Part shown: one piece after another, positions 6,587-15,388 of the stretch
Layout of the letters: the number at the start of each line of letters is the position of its first letter
Numbering within the stretch: the first letter of the stretch is position 1
Assembly (NCBI RefSeq): GCF_003856835.1
Contig: NZ_CP034145.1
Span: 496,001-560,000, forward strand
Direction: 5' to 3'
Source of the DNA: Haloplanus aerogenes
GTDB taxonomy: Archaea; Halobacteriota; Halobacteria; Halobacteriales; Haloferacaceae
Length of the DNA stretch: 64,000 bases
The notes under the pieces: generated by a model
What the model saw: only the letters and a program-made list of their open reading frames with translations
What the model was told of the DNA's origin: nothing
Database searches by the model: none
Translations under genes and position numbers: made by a program

Positions 6587-8563
6587 ATGGGACAGACGCT
6601 CACGGAGAAAATCCTCGACGACCACCTCGTCGAGGGTGACCTCGAACCCGGCGAGGAGATCGGGATCGAGATCGATCAGGTGCTCACACAGGACACGACC
6701 GGGACGATGGTCTGGCTGCAGTTCGAGGCGCTCGAACTCGACGAAGTGCAGACCGAACTCGCCGCTCAGTACTGTGACCACCAGACCTACCAGTTCGACT
6801 TCAAGAACACCGACGACCACCGCTTCCTCCGGTCGGCCGCCGGCACCTACGGCGCGTACTTCTCCCGCCCGGGCAACGGCATCTGCCACAACGTCCACAA
6901 GGAGAACTTCGCCGCCCCCGGGAAGACGATGCTCGGCTCCGACTCCCACACGCCGACGCCCGGTGGCCTCGGCGAACTCGCCATCGGCGCGGGTGGCCTC
7001 GACGTGGCGGTCGCCATGGGCGGCGGCCCCTACTTCGTCGAGATGCCCGAAGTCGTGAACGTCCGACTCGAGGGTGAACTCCCCGAGTGGGCGTCCGCGA
7101 AGGACCTCATCCTCGAGATGCTCCGGCGCCTGTCGGTCAAAGGCGGCGTCGGCAAGGTGTTCGAGTACACCGGCCCCGGCGTCGAGAGCCTCTCGGTGCC
7201 CGAACGGACCACGATCACGAACATGGGGACGGAACTCGGCGCGACCACGTCCATCTTCCCGACCGACGATCGGACGAAGGACTACCTCGAACGACAGGGC
7301 CGCGGCGACGAGTACGTCGAACTCTCGGCGGACGATGACGCGGAGTACGCCGACGAAATCGTCGTCGACCTCTCCGACCTCGAACCGCTCATCTCCACGC
7401 CGTCGATGCCGGACAACGTCGTGCCCGTGCGCGAGGTGGCTGGCGAAGACGTCGAACAGGTCATCGTCGGCTCCTGTACCAACGGCGGGTACGCGGACAT
7501 CCTCCCCGCCGCGAAGATGGTCGAGGGCCGCGAGATTCAGAAGGACCTCGAAATGATCGTCGCGCCGGGCTCGAAGCAGGCCGGCGAACTCCTCGCGCGA
7601 GAGGGCTGGACGGCCGAACTCATGGCCGCCGGCGTCAACGTCTCCGAGTCGACGTGTGGGCCGTGCATCGGCATCGGGCACGTCCCCGCCTCCGACTCCG
7701 TCTCCGTGCGGACGTTCAACCGCAACTTCGAGGGTCGCTCCGGCATCGAGAACGACTCGGTCTATCTCTGCTCGCCGCAGGTGGCCGCCGCCGCCGCGCT
7801 CAAGGGCGAAATCGTCGACCCGCGGGATCTGGCCGAGGAACTCGGTGACATGGAATCGCCGGGCGTCGAACTACCCGACAAGTACGACGGCTCGAAGGCC
7901 GACATCATCGAACCCGACGAGGCCGTCGACGACGAACTCATCAAGGGCCCGAACATCGGCGACGTGCCGCTGAAGGACCCGCTCGGCGCCGACATCGGCG
8001 GTGAGACCCTCCTCAAGATGGAGGACAACATCACCACCGACCACATCATCCCCGCCACCTCGGACATTCTCAAGTACCGCTCGAACATCGACAAGCTCTC
8101 CGAGTTCACGCTCTCCCGCGTCGACGAGACGTTCGCGGAGCGGGCCAAGGCGTCCGACCACGGCATCCTCGTCGCCGGCGAGAACTACGGGCAGGGCTCC
8201 TCCCGCGAACACGCCGCGATGTGTCCGATGTATCTCGGCGTCGAGGCCGTCCTCGCGCAGTCGTTCGCCCGCATCCACAAGGCGAACCTGTACAACTTCG
8301 GCCTCCTGCCGCTGACCATCGACGCGGAGACGTACGACCGGATCGAACAGGGCGACCACATCGAAGTCGTCGACGACGTGGCCGAAGCCGTCCGGTCCGG
8401 TGCGGAGGAGTTCACTATCCGCGTCAACGACGACTGGGAGGCGACGGCCGCCTTCGACGCCTCCGAGCGCGAACGCGAGATTCTCGCGGCCGGCGGCAAA
8501 CTCACGCTCACGAAACAGCAGTACGAAGAGGACTCCGGCGGCGCGACGCCCGCGGACGACTAA
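6587..8563 (+). CDS. acn: Aconitate hydratase, paralogue 1
   Basis: 658 aa monomeric aconitase interconverting citrate and isocitrate in the TCA and glyoxylate cycles. [4Fe-4S] ligands are visible in VGSCTNGGYAD (about residue 298) and TCGPCIGIGH (about 358-361). Substrate motifs GSDSHTPTPGG and, in the C-terminal swivel domain, GENYGQGSSREHA are present, and DNITTDHIIPA precedes the swivel domain. The order (three N-terminal domains then swivel) and length fit the mitochondrial-like/archaeal type. A second paralogue is at 15389-17356. It is preceded by its own promoter and followed 45 bp later by rimI. Confidence 0.92.
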   Translation: MGQTLTEKILDDHLVEGDLEPGEEIGIEIDQVLTQDTTGTMVWLQFEALELDEVQTELAAQYCDHQTYQFDFKNTDDHRFLRSAAGTYGAYFSRPGNGICHNVHKENFAAPGKTMLGSDSHTPTPGGLGELAIGAGGLDVAVAMGGGPYFVEMPEVVNVRLEGELPEWASAKDLILEMLRRLSVKGGVGKVFEYTGPGVESLSVPERTTITNMGTELGATTSIFPTDDRTKDYLERQGRGDEYVELSADDDAEYADEIVVDLSDLEPLISTPSMPDNVVPVREVAGEDVEQVIVGSCTNGGYADILPAAKMVEGREIQKDLEMIVAPGSKQAGELLAREGWTAELMAAGVNVSESTCGPCIGIGHVPASDSVSVRTFNRNFEGRSGIENDSVYLCSPQVAAAAALKGEIVDPRDLAEELGDMESPGVELPDKYDGSKADIIEPDEAVDDELIKGPNIGDVPLKDPLGADIGGETLLKMEDNITTDHIIPATSDILKYRSNIDKLSEFTLSRVDETFAERAKASDHGILVAGENYGQGSSREHAAMCPMYLGVEAVLAQSFARIHKANLYNFGLLPLTIDAETYDRIEQGDHIEVVDDVAEAVRSGAEEFTIRVNDDWEATAAFDASEREREILAAGGKLTLTKQQYEEDSGGATPADD

Positions 8564-8608
8564 CTGCGCCGCCCGAGCCCTTTTGCTCCCGTCGCTCGTA
8601 GTCGGCCC

Positions 8609-9103
8609 GTGGCCGTTCCCACGACCCCCGCCGACGTGACCATCCGCGGCGCCGAGGAGTCGGACCTGGGGTCGGTGGTTCGGATCGAACGCGACGCCTT
8701 CGACCAGCCGTGGCCCTACACCGCTTTCGAGCGCTTCGTTGGCGAACCCGGATTTCTGGTCGCCACCCGCGACGGCGCCGTGGTGGGCTACGTCGTCGGC
8801 GACGTGACGCCCAACTTCGGTCGTGACATCGGGCACGTGAAAGACCTCGCCGTCGCCACGGCGGCGCGGCGGCGCGGCATCGGTCGGTCGCTGCTCCGCC
8901 AGTCGCTCGTCTCTCTCGCCGTCGACGGCGCCGAGGTGGTGAAACTGGAGGTGCGCGAGAGCAACGAGGCCGCGCGGACGCTGTACTGCGACACCGGCTT
9001 CGAAACCGCCCGGCGCGTCCCCCGCTACTACCGCGACGGCGAGGACGCCCTCGTGATGGTGCTCGACGTGGCCGAGTGGCAGGACGACGAGGCCGAACCC
9101 TAA
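8609..9103 (+). CDS. rimI: RimI-type N-acetyltransferase
   Basis: 164 aa GNAT-fold protein, probably the N-terminal acetyltransferase of ribosomal and other proteins. The acetyl-CoA motif is VKDLAVATAARRRGIGRSLL (about residues 78-97), followed by the family segment ESNEAARTLYCDTGFE. It starts at GTG 8609; no ATG is available in frame before the conserved N-terminus. It directly follows acn1 and precedes a DUF5810-type gene. Confidence 0.87.
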   Translation: MAVPTTPADVTIRGAEESDLGSVVRIERDAFDQPWPYTAFERFVGEPGFLVATRDGAVVGYVVGDVTPNFGRDIGHVKDLAVATAARRRGIGRSLLRQSLVSLAVDGAEVVKLEVRESNEAARTLYCDTGFETARRVPRYYRDGEDALVMVLDVAEWQDDEAEP

Positions 9104-9129
9104 TACCGCTCACGCCCTCTGTATCGACT

Positions 9130-9525
9130 ATGGGATACGCCTGTCCGGTGTGCGAGACGCCCCAGCGCGACGCCGAACATCTCGCCAACCACCTCGCGTT
9201 CACCGCCATGCTCCACGGCGACGCCCACGAGGACTGGCTGGACGACCACGCACCGGACTGGGAGGAGGCTGGCGCCGACGAACTGGCGCCGGTCGTCGTC
9301 GAGTACGCTGACGAGGTGGCGTACGAGGAGGTGTTCGAGGATACGGTGGACGGGCAGGAGCACGCACACGACCACTCGCACGAGCAACCGCCAGCCACCG
9401 CCGCGTTCGACGCGGGCGACCTCGACGGCGACGCCCAGTGCGTCCTCGCGGAGGCCCGCGAGATGACGCGTGCGATGCTGGCGGACACGGACGACAGTGA
9501 GGACGACGAGGATAATAAGGCGTAA
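9130..9525 (+). CDS. DUF5810-type small zinc-finger protein
   Basis: 131 aa. It starts with a zinc-finger-like CPVCETPQRDAEHLANH (Cys2 with His2), resembling a C2H2 arrangement, then a long acidic region with a His-rich patch (HAHDHSHEH-like) around residue 80. It is recognised as the haloarchaeal DUF5810 family. The next gene is DUF5809-type; the two are usually neighbours in haloarchaea, which suggests a shared but unknown role. ATG at 9130 places the finger at residue 5. Confidence 0.8.
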   Translation: MGYACPVCETPQRDAEHLANHLAFTAMLHGDAHEDWLDDHAPDWEEAGADELAPVVVEYADEVAYEEVFEDTVDGQEHAHDHSHEQPPATAAFDAGDLDGDAQCVLAEAREMTRAMLADTDDSEDDEDNKA

Positions 9526-9549
9526 ACCGTCGCCGACGGGAGGGAGCGT

Positions 9550-9972
9550 ATGAACGAGGACGTAACGACCGAGGGCGTGTTCGACCCGGAGTCGCTCGCC
9601 GCCGCCCGCGACGCCTACGAGTCGGTCGGTCCGGCAGCGCAGACCGTCGTCCGCGAGACGGCCTCGGCCATGGAGTTCGACCGCGAGGAGTACCGCGACC
9701 GCGTGACGAGCGAGGTGGTAGAGACGGCCCGTGACGCCCTCTTTGCCTCCCTCCTCGTCGTCCACGTCGGCGACCGCGAAGCGTTCGAGTCGTGGCGCGC
9801 CGAGACGGACGCCGACGTGACGACCTTCGGCAGCGAGGACGTGGACAACGTCGTCTGGCACGCCGCCCCCTTCGGGGAAGCCGTCGCCGCGACGTTTCAG
9901 GACGAGCGCGACGCGGCCGTCGCCACCCTCCGCCGGCAGGCGTTCGGACGGCTGTACCGGGAGCGACTGTAG
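9550..9972 (+). CDS. DUF5809-type conserved haloarchaeal protein
   Basis: 140 aa, helical and acidic, with no membrane segment or metal site. It is recognised as DUF5809, usually adjacent to DUF5810 as here (24-bp gap). Function unknown. The C-terminus (AVATLRRQAFGRLYRERL) is basic, in contrast to the rest. ATG at 9550. Confidence 0.78.
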   Translation: MNEDVTTEGVFDPESLAAARDAYESVGPAAQTVVRETASAMEFDREEYRDRVTSEVVETARDALFASLLVVHVGDREAFESWRAETDADVTTFGSEDVDNVVWHAAPFGEAVAATFQDERDAAVATLRRQAFGRLYRERL

Positions 9973-10011
9973 CGGCGAAAGGCGTTTCCCCGCACCGCCC
10001 CAACCGCCGCC

Positions 10012-10389
10012 GTGCGACCGATCACCCGCCGTGCGCTCATCGGGTTCGCCCTCGTCTGTCTGGCCCTCCTCGCGCTCGGCGCCCTCCCCACCTATCTGGG
10101 CGCTGGCGAGCCGTACTACCTGACGGCGACGCCGACGGACGATTCGGGACCGGCAGTGAACGTCACGGACCTCTCCGAGCGACGCTACCCCTATCTCACC
10201 GGCGCCATCGAGTCGGGGCGCTCCGACCCCTACCGCCGCGGCCCGATCGGCCTCAAGGAGTCGTTCACCCACTCGCCGTTCGACGAGCGCGAGGGGCTGG
10301 TGGCCCGGAACCCCGACGCCCGGCGCGACGGGGGCGTCCTCGTGACGGACGGCGGCGAGCGGTATCTGGTGGCGGTGACACAAGCATGA
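10012..10389 (+). CDS. Small membrane-anchored exported protein
   Basis: 125 aa. One N-terminal hydrophobic segment (about residues 9-29) follows a basic start (RPITRRA), so it is either a signal anchor or a signal peptide. The remaining 95 residues are a soluble extracellular-type domain with no motif I recognise. It starts at GTG 10012. Its stop overlaps the NUDIX start (ATGA), so the two are translationally coupled. Confidence 0.7.
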   Translation: MRPITRRALIGFALVCLALLALGALPTYLGAGEPYYLTATPTDDSGPAVNVTDLSERRYPYLTGAIESGRSDPYRRGPIGLKESFTHSPFDEREGLVARNPDARRDGGVLVTDGGERYLVAVTQA

Positions 10390-10919
10390 CAGACCACGAC
10401 TGGCCCGTAATCGAGTCGGTGACCGAGTACGAAACCGGCTGGTACACCGGCGGCTACGACCTCGTCGAACAGCCCGACGGCTCGACCAAGCGCTACTACT
10501 GGGCGGAGCTCCCGCCGGCGGTGGTAGTGGTGGCGGTCGTCGACGACCAACTCCTCCTCGTCGAGCAGTTCCGGCCGACCATCCGGGAGACCCAGCTCGA
10601 ACTGCCAGCCGGCATCGTCGAGGACGGCGAGTCGTTCACGACGGCGGCGGCGCGCGAACTCCAGGAGGAGACGGGCTTTGCCCCCGACTCGACCGCCCTG
10701 CTGGACGAGTTCTGGACCTGTACCGGCGTCCTTCGCCATCGCCGCGGCATCGTCTACGCCGAGGGGCTGACGCCGGCCGACCCCGACCTCGACTCGAACG
10801 AGTTCCTCACGCCGCGGACCGTCCCCGTCGAGGAGGCGGTCGACGTGGCGCGCCGGCCCCCGACCAACGACGCCACCATCGAGGGCGTCCTGCTGGCGCG
10901 CGAGGAGGGCCTGCTGTAG
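10386..10919 (+). CDS. NUDIX hydrolase (ADP-ribose pyrophosphatase-like)
   Basis: 177 aa. The Nudix box begins at GIVEDGESFTTAAARELQEE (about residues 75-94) and ends with TG, giving the GX5EX7REUXEEXGU pattern with the metal-binding glutamates. The N-terminal strand region and the LPPAVVVVAVVDDQLLLVEQFRP segment resemble ADP-ribose pyrophosphatases that clear ADP-ribose. The substrate is inferred from overall resemblance only. It overlaps the preceding membrane-protein gene by 4 nt. Confidence 0.88.
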   Translation: MTDHDWPVIESVTEYETGWYTGGYDLVEQPDGSTKRYYWAELPPAVVVVAVVDDQLLLVEQFRPTIRETQLELPAGIVEDGESFTTAAARELQEETGFAPDSTALLDEFWTCTGVLRHRRGIVYAEGLTPADPDLDSNEFLTPRTVPVEEAVDVARRPPTNDATIEGVLLAREEGLL

Positions 10920-10974
10920 TGCAGGCATTACGAACCACTGACAACTTTTGTGTCCTCGGATCGCACGGTGGGAC

Positions 10975-11826
10975 ATGTCCGGCCCGGACCCCGGCGACCG
11001 CTCGCGACGGTTGGCGTCGACCGCCCGTGAGACTGGTGGTTCGCTCTACGATCACACTCAGCAGACGCTCCTGACGGGTATCGCAATCACGATTCCGCTC
11101 ATCGTGACGCTGTACGTCCTCACCGTCGCCCTCGATTTCATCTCCGGTGCGCTCGATCCGTTCATCGCCGTGTTGCGGTGGGTCGGGGTCATCGAGGAGT
11201 TCGAACGCGTTCAGTTCGTCAGCTTCCTGATCGAACTCGGCGTCTACCCCTACGTCGTCGACTTCTTCACCGAACTCGTCGCGCTGATCGTCCTCTTTCT
11301 GGTCGTCGCGACGGTGGGGACGGTGGGTCGCAACCGATACGGCGAGCGGATCATCGACTACGTCGACCTCCTCATCACGTCGATTCCCGGCGTCGGCACG
11401 GTCTACAAGAGCTTTCGCCGGATGGGCGACGTGATGCTCGACGAGGGCGGCGAGAACTTTCAGGAGATCAAACTCGTCCAGTGTTTCGAGGAGGATATGT
11501 ACGTCCTCGGGTTCGTGACCAGCGACTCCCCGCCGACCATCGAGGAGTCGACGGGTCACGAGGACATGGTATCGATGTTCCTCCCGCTGGCCCCCAACCC
11601 CGTGACGGGCGGCCTCCTCACCTACGTCCCCGAGAGTCAGGTCTACGACATCGACATGACCGTCGAGGAGGGCGTTCGGAGCATTCTCACCAGCGGCGTC
11701 GCCACCGGCGAGGACGTCCAGGAACCGTCCCAACTCACGATGGACGACCTCAAGCGCGTCACCGACCTCGACTGGCGGGCGTCCGGCCGCTCTGACGACG
11801 GCGACGAGACCGGGGACGACCGCTGA
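10975..11826 (+). CDS. DUF502 family membrane protein
   Basis: 283 aa. There are two clear hydrophobic blocks: about residues 33-58 (TGIAITIPLIVTLYVLTVAL) and about 95-120 (FFTELVALIVLFLVVATVGTV). They are followed by the DUF502 signature around DLLITSIPGVGTVYKSFRRM, then a soluble beta-rich domain. The function of DUF502 proteins is unknown. The C-terminus is charged and disordered. ATG 10975 is preceded by no close gene, so it probably has its own promoter. Confidence 0.87.
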   Translation: MSGPDPGDRSRRLASTARETGGSLYDHTQQTLLTGIAITIPLIVTLYVLTVALDFISGALDPFIAVLRWVGVIEEFERVQFVSFLIELGVYPYVVDFFTELVALIVLFLVVATVGTVGRNRYGERIIDYVDLLITSIPGVGTVYKSFRRMGDVMLDEGGENFQEIKLVQCFEEDMYVLGFVTSDSPPTIEESTGHEDMVSMFLPLAPNPVTGGLLTYVPESQVYDIDMTVEEGVRSILTSGVATGEDVQEPSQLTMDDLKRVTDLDWRASGRSDDGDETGDDR

Positions 11827-11840
11827 CGATCGACGGCCGA

Positions 11841-11850
11841 CAGTATAAGT
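11841..11850 (+). promoter_or_regulatory. TATA box upstream of the CARDB/ABC operon
   Basis: cagtataagt lies about 25-30 nt before 11870-11876. Transcription would start near an ATG at 11876 that opens a 30-codon frame ending inside the CARDB start (TGA at 11966-11968). The CARDB ATG itself is about 115 nt from the box. Confidence 0.55.
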
Positions 11851-11960
11851 TTGCCCGGCACACACGGTGTGGTAGATGGTCCCCGATCGCATCCCCTCCC
11901 TCCAGCGAGTCCGTTCAGTCCTCTCCAGCTCCCGACCGCGACCCGCCGTCCGGTGGTGTC

Positions 11961-13490
11961 ATGCCTGACGGTCCCCGATTCGCCGCCCTCATACTGGTGA
12001 TTGCCCTCACCGTCGGCGCGGTGGCCGTCAGCGGCAGCGGCGTGACGACCGCCGCGAGCAGTCAGGTCGTCGTCCAGTCGACGACCATCGACCCGACGAC
12101 GCCGCGAGTCGGTGAGGACGTGACGATCACCGCGTCGCTCCGGAACTTCGAGAGCAGTCCCGTGGCCGCGGAGATCACTCAGGTCACGCTCCGGCGGGGC
12201 AACCGTATCGTCGAGACCGTCGACGATCCGGGTACGCTCGGCCCGGGTGGGACGATGGAACTCCCGCTCACGACGACGTTCGAGTCGCCGGGCCAGAAGC
12301 GGCTAACCGTCTGGGTGTACGGCCAGAGCGAGGGCGGTGGCGTGTTCAACGTGAAGTATCCGGTCGCGGTGTCGGTCGAGGAGCGCGGACAGGACGTGCA
12401 GTTGTCGCTCTCCGCGCCGAGCGAACCGGCGACGGAGACACAGGTGAACGTCACGGTCGCCAACGGCGCTGACACCAACATCTCCAACCTCGAACTGCAG
12501 CTTGCGGGCCCCAACGCCACGGTCGAAGACGCCCGGCGCGTGAACGCGGCGCTCGGCGGCGGGAGCGAACGCGTCCTCACGTACGACGTGACCTTCGACA
12601 CGGCCGGCCGGCAGGCGCTCACGGCGACGCTCGACTACCGCGACAGCGACGGTGATGGCCAGACTGTCTCGACCTCGCGTACGTTTGCGGTCGAACGGGC
12701 CGACGTGGACGCCGAACTCGACGCCGAGGTGGTCCGCGAGAACGACACGGCCCGCATCGACGCCTCGGTGACCAACTTCGGGAACGTGCCGCTCGAACGC
12801 GTCCGCATCCGCGCCGAAGCGGACGGCGAGACGGTCGCGCGGAAACTCGTGTCCGACATGCCGACCGAGACGACGCGGACGGTGTCGATCAGCGAGTCGA
12901 GGCTCCCCGCCGGCCCGGTGCGCCTCTACGCCACCTACGAGGCTGACGGGGAACGCTACGAGCGGACGGCCACGGTCGACTTCGCGCCGACGACCCACGG
13001 AAACATCACGCTGACGGGCATCGAAGTCGTCCCGAGCGGATCGTCGATCCGGCTCGTCGGCAGCGCGTCGAACACCGGCGAGACCGACGTGACAGGCGCC
13101 GTCGTGGCTGTCGTCGGCACGGATCGCGTGACGCCGGTCGCCCCCGCGAAGAACTACTTCGTCGGCAACGTCCCCGCCGGCGAGTTCACGTCGTTCGAAC
13201 TGACGGCGCGACTGGCGGGCAACCGGACCGATGCGGTGCCCGTCCGGATCACCTACATCGCCGACGGCGAACAGCACCGGCGCGTGGTCGACGTATCGAT
13301 CACCGGTGGCTCGGCGCCGCCCGCCGGGCCGACTGGTCCCGGTGGCGCGGGCGGCCCGCCCGGTGGCGGCGGGTTCCTCGGCTTCGGCCGCATCGACGTG
13401 GTCGGTATCGTCCTCCGACTCGCCCTCGTCGTCGCCGTTGGCGGGGGCGTGGTCTACTGGTGGCAACGTCGCCGCCGCCCCGAGCGATGA
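11961..13490 (+). CDS. Secreted CARDB-domain protein with C-terminal anchor
   Basis: 509 aa. Signal peptide at residues 1-27 (hydrophobic LILVIALTVGAVAVSGSG). Three or four repeated beta-sandwich modules of the CARDB/COG1361 type follow (starts near residues 40, 155, 250 and 345; each has a VxVxN-like pattern and GNVP or NTGE turns). A Gly/Pro linker (about 450-475) leads to a C-terminal transmembrane helix and basic end RRRRPER. It probably sits on the outer face of the membrane. The stop overlaps the following ATPase start, so it likely serves the LolD/MacB-type transporter as its extracellular partner. Confidence 0.82.
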   Translation: MPDGPRFAALILVIALTVGAVAVSGSGVTTAASSQVVVQSTTIDPTTPRVGEDVTITASLRNFESSPVAAEITQVTLRRGNRIVETVDDPGTLGPGGTMELPLTTTFESPGQKRLTVWVYGQSEGGGVFNVKYPVAVSVEERGQDVQLSLSAPSEPATETQVNVTVANGADTNISNLELQLAGPNATVEDARRVNAALGGGSERVLTYDVTFDTAGRQALTATLDYRDSDGDGQTVSTSRTFAVERADVDAELDAEVVRENDTARIDASVTNFGNVPLERVRIRAEADGETVARKLVSDMPTETTRTVSISESRLPAGPVRLYATYEADGERYERTATVDFAPTTHGNITLTGIEVVPSGSSIRLVGSASNTGETDVTGAVVAVVGTDRVTPVAPAKNYFVGNVPAGEFTSFELTARLAGNRTDAVPVRITYIADGEQHRRVVDVSITGGSAPPAGPTGPGGAGGPPGGGGFLGFGRIDVVGIVLRLALVVAVGGGVVYWWQRRRRPER

Positions 13491-14200
13491 CCGAGCGCGA
13501 CGCCGCTCCGTCCGCCGATCCGTCCGTCCCCCCGAACTCGAACCCGGTCGCCGAACTCGACAGCGTCACCAAACAGTACCGGAGTGGTGACGAAGTTATC
13601 AACGCGCTCGACGACGTGGACTTCGCCGTCGAACCGGGCGAGATGGTGGCCGTCATGGGCCCCAGCGGCTCCGGGAAGAGCACGCTCCTCAACGTCCTCG
13701 GCCTCCTCGACGTGCCCACCTCCGGAACCGTCTATCTCGACGGCGACGACGTGACCGACTACGACGACGAGCGGCGCACGATGGCCCGCCGCCGGACCAT
13801 CGGCTTCGTCTTTCAGTCCTTCCACCTCGTGCCCATGCTGACCGCGACGGAGAACGTCCTCGTGCCGACGATGTTCGTCCGCGGCAACCACCGCGAGCGG
13901 GCGGAGGATCTCCTCCGGCGGATGGGGCTCGGTGACCGTCTCGACCACCGCCCCGATCAGCTGTCTGGCGGCCAGCGCCAGCGGGTCGCCATCGCGCGAG
14001 CGCTGGTCAACGAGCCCCGACTCGTCCTCGCGGACGAACCGACGGGCAACCTCGATCAGGACACCGGTCGGCAGATTCTGGAGGAGTTCGAACGCATCAG
14101 CACCGAACGCGACGTGGGCGTCGTCGCGGTGACCCACGACGACCTCGTGACGGAGTTCACCGACCGCACGGTCGAGTTGATCGACGGGGTGGTGCAATGA
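13487..14200 (+). CDS. LolD/MacB-type ABC transporter ATPase
   Basis: 237 aa. Walker A GPSGSGKS (about residue 58), Q-loop FVFQSFHLVPMLT, signature LSGGQRQRVAIARAL (about 158-172), Walker B LVLADEPTGNLD and switch H in AVTHD. It belongs to the class that powers FtsX/MacB permeases rather than solute uptake. It overlaps both neighbours by 4 nt (ATGA), so the three genes form one translational unit. The N-terminal 20 residues are disordered. Confidence 0.93.
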   Translation: MTERDAAPSADPSVPPNSNPVAELDSVTKQYRSGDEVINALDDVDFAVEPGEMVAVMGPSGSGKSTLLNVLGLLDVPTSGTVYLDGDDVTDYDDERRTMARRRTIGFVFQSFHLVPMLTATENVLVPTMFVRGNHRERAEDLLRRMGLGDRLDHRPDQLSGGQRQRVAIARALVNEPRLVLADEPTGNLDQDTGRQILEEFERISTERDVGVVAVTHDDLVTEFTDRTVELIDGVVQ

Positions 14201-15315
14201 TCGACGCGCCGGCGCTTCGGATGGCGTGGCTCAACCTCTGGCGCAACCGCCTCCGGACCGGGCTGGCGACGCTCGGCGTCGTCATCGGCGTCGTCGCCAT
14301 CGCCGCCATCGGCATCACCGGCACGGCGATCCAGGTCGGCGCCACCCAGCAACTCGGCGACCTCTCGAACACGGTGACGGTGTTTCCGGGCGAGGACAAC
14401 ACGGACGGCGTCATCACGGAGTCGAACGTGAACGCCATCGAGCGGGCGGCGGCGGGTGCGACGGTCGTCCCCCAGCGCTCGGAGCCGATGACCGTCTCCT
14501 CGCGCTCCGAGTCGCGGCGTGTCACCGTCGAGGCCACCTCGACCCCGGCGGCGCTCTACACCGCCGCGGAGGGCACGATCCCCTCCCCCATGCGCAGCGG
14601 CGTGTTGCTCAGCGAGGAGATGGCGACGGATCTCGGCGTCTCTCTCGGCCAGACCGTCTCGGTCGACGGCCGGTCGTACCGCGTCGTCGCCATCCTCGAA
14701 CCATCCGGCGGGTTCGGGCCGGGCGGCGTCTCCGTCGTCCTTCCGCTGGACGCCATCGACCGCGACGGCTACGATCAGGTGACGGTCGTCGCCGAAGACG
14801 GCGAGGACGCCCAGCGACTGGCCGAGGTCATTCCAGAGGAGGTGAACCAGCGCGAGGAGGTGGTCGACACCTTCACGCCCGCCGATATCCAGGAGAGCAT
14901 CAGCGGCTTCTTCGCTACGCTCAACGCCGCCCTGCTGGGGGTGGGCTCCATCTCGCTGATCGTCGCCGGCGTCAGCATCCTGAACGTCATGCTGATGAGC
15001 GTCGTCGAGCGCCGGGCCGAAATCGGCGTCTTTCGGGCCGTCGGCATCCGCCGGCGCGAGGTGATGCGGATGGTCGTCGCGGAGGCCGCACTGCTCGGTG
15101 TCGTCGGCGGCCTCGTCGGCGTCGCCCTCTCGCTCGTCATCGGCTACACCGTCAACGCCCAACTGCTGGGTGATCCCACGCTGGTCTTCGCGCCGCGGAA
15201 CATCCAGTTCCTCGCGCTCGGCTTCGGCTTCGCCGTCCTCGCGAGTACGCTCAGCGGTATCTATCCGGCGTGGAAGGCGTCGACCGCCAACCCCGTCGAA
15301 GTGTTGCGGGGGTGA
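14197..15315 (+). CDS. MacB/FtsX-family ABC permease
   Basis: 372 aa. The first transmembrane helix (about residues 17-42) is preceded by WLNLWRNRLRTGLATLG, the hallmark of MacB-type permeases. A large extracellular domain follows (about 45-245), then three C-terminal helices (about 250-275, 300-330 and 335-358). The final segment GIYPAWKASTANPVEVLR is the conserved family C-terminus. With LolD-type ATPase and CARDB partner it forms a mechanotransmission or lipoprotein/peptide exporter; substrate unknown. Confidence 0.92.
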   Translation: MIDAPALRMAWLNLWRNRLRTGLATLGVVIGVVAIAAIGITGTAIQVGATQQLGDLSNTVTVFPGEDNTDGVITESNVNAIERAAAGATVVPQRSEPMTVSSRSESRRVTVEATSTPAALYTAAEGTIPSPMRSGVLLSEEMATDLGVSLGQTVSVDGRSYRVVAILEPSGGFGPGGVSVVLPLDAIDRDGYDQVTVVAEDGEDAQRLAEVIPEEVNQREEVVDTFTPADIQESISGFFATLNAALLGVGSISLIVAGVSILNVMLMSVVERRAEIGVFRAVGIRRREVMRMVVAEAALLGVVGGLVGVALSLVIGYTVNAQLLGDPTLVFAPRNIQFLALGFGFAVLASTLSGIYPAWKASTANPVEVLRG

Positions 15316-15350
15316 TGGCGAATATCGCCGCGCTGGCCGGGTGGGAAACG

Positions 15351-15360
15351 GTTATATAAG
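15351..15360 (+). promoter_or_regulatory. TATA box of aconitase 2
   Basis: gttatataag lies about 33 nt before the ATG at 15389. It is a strong match to the haloarchaeal TATA consensus, separate from the upstream permease gene. Confidence 0.7.
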
Positions 15361-15388
15361 CCAGTCCGCAAAGACCCGTAGGTTACCT

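Noticed and set aside
6533-7681. A 382-codon frame antisense to aconitase 1
   Set aside because: Same reason: shadow of a conserved gene. It resembles the antisense frame over paralogue 2 only because the sense genes are homologous.
11876-11968. A 30-codon ORF before the CARDB gene
   Set aside because: Not listed as a gene because it is too short, has no recognisable content and overlaps the next start; kept only as a possible leader in the findings.
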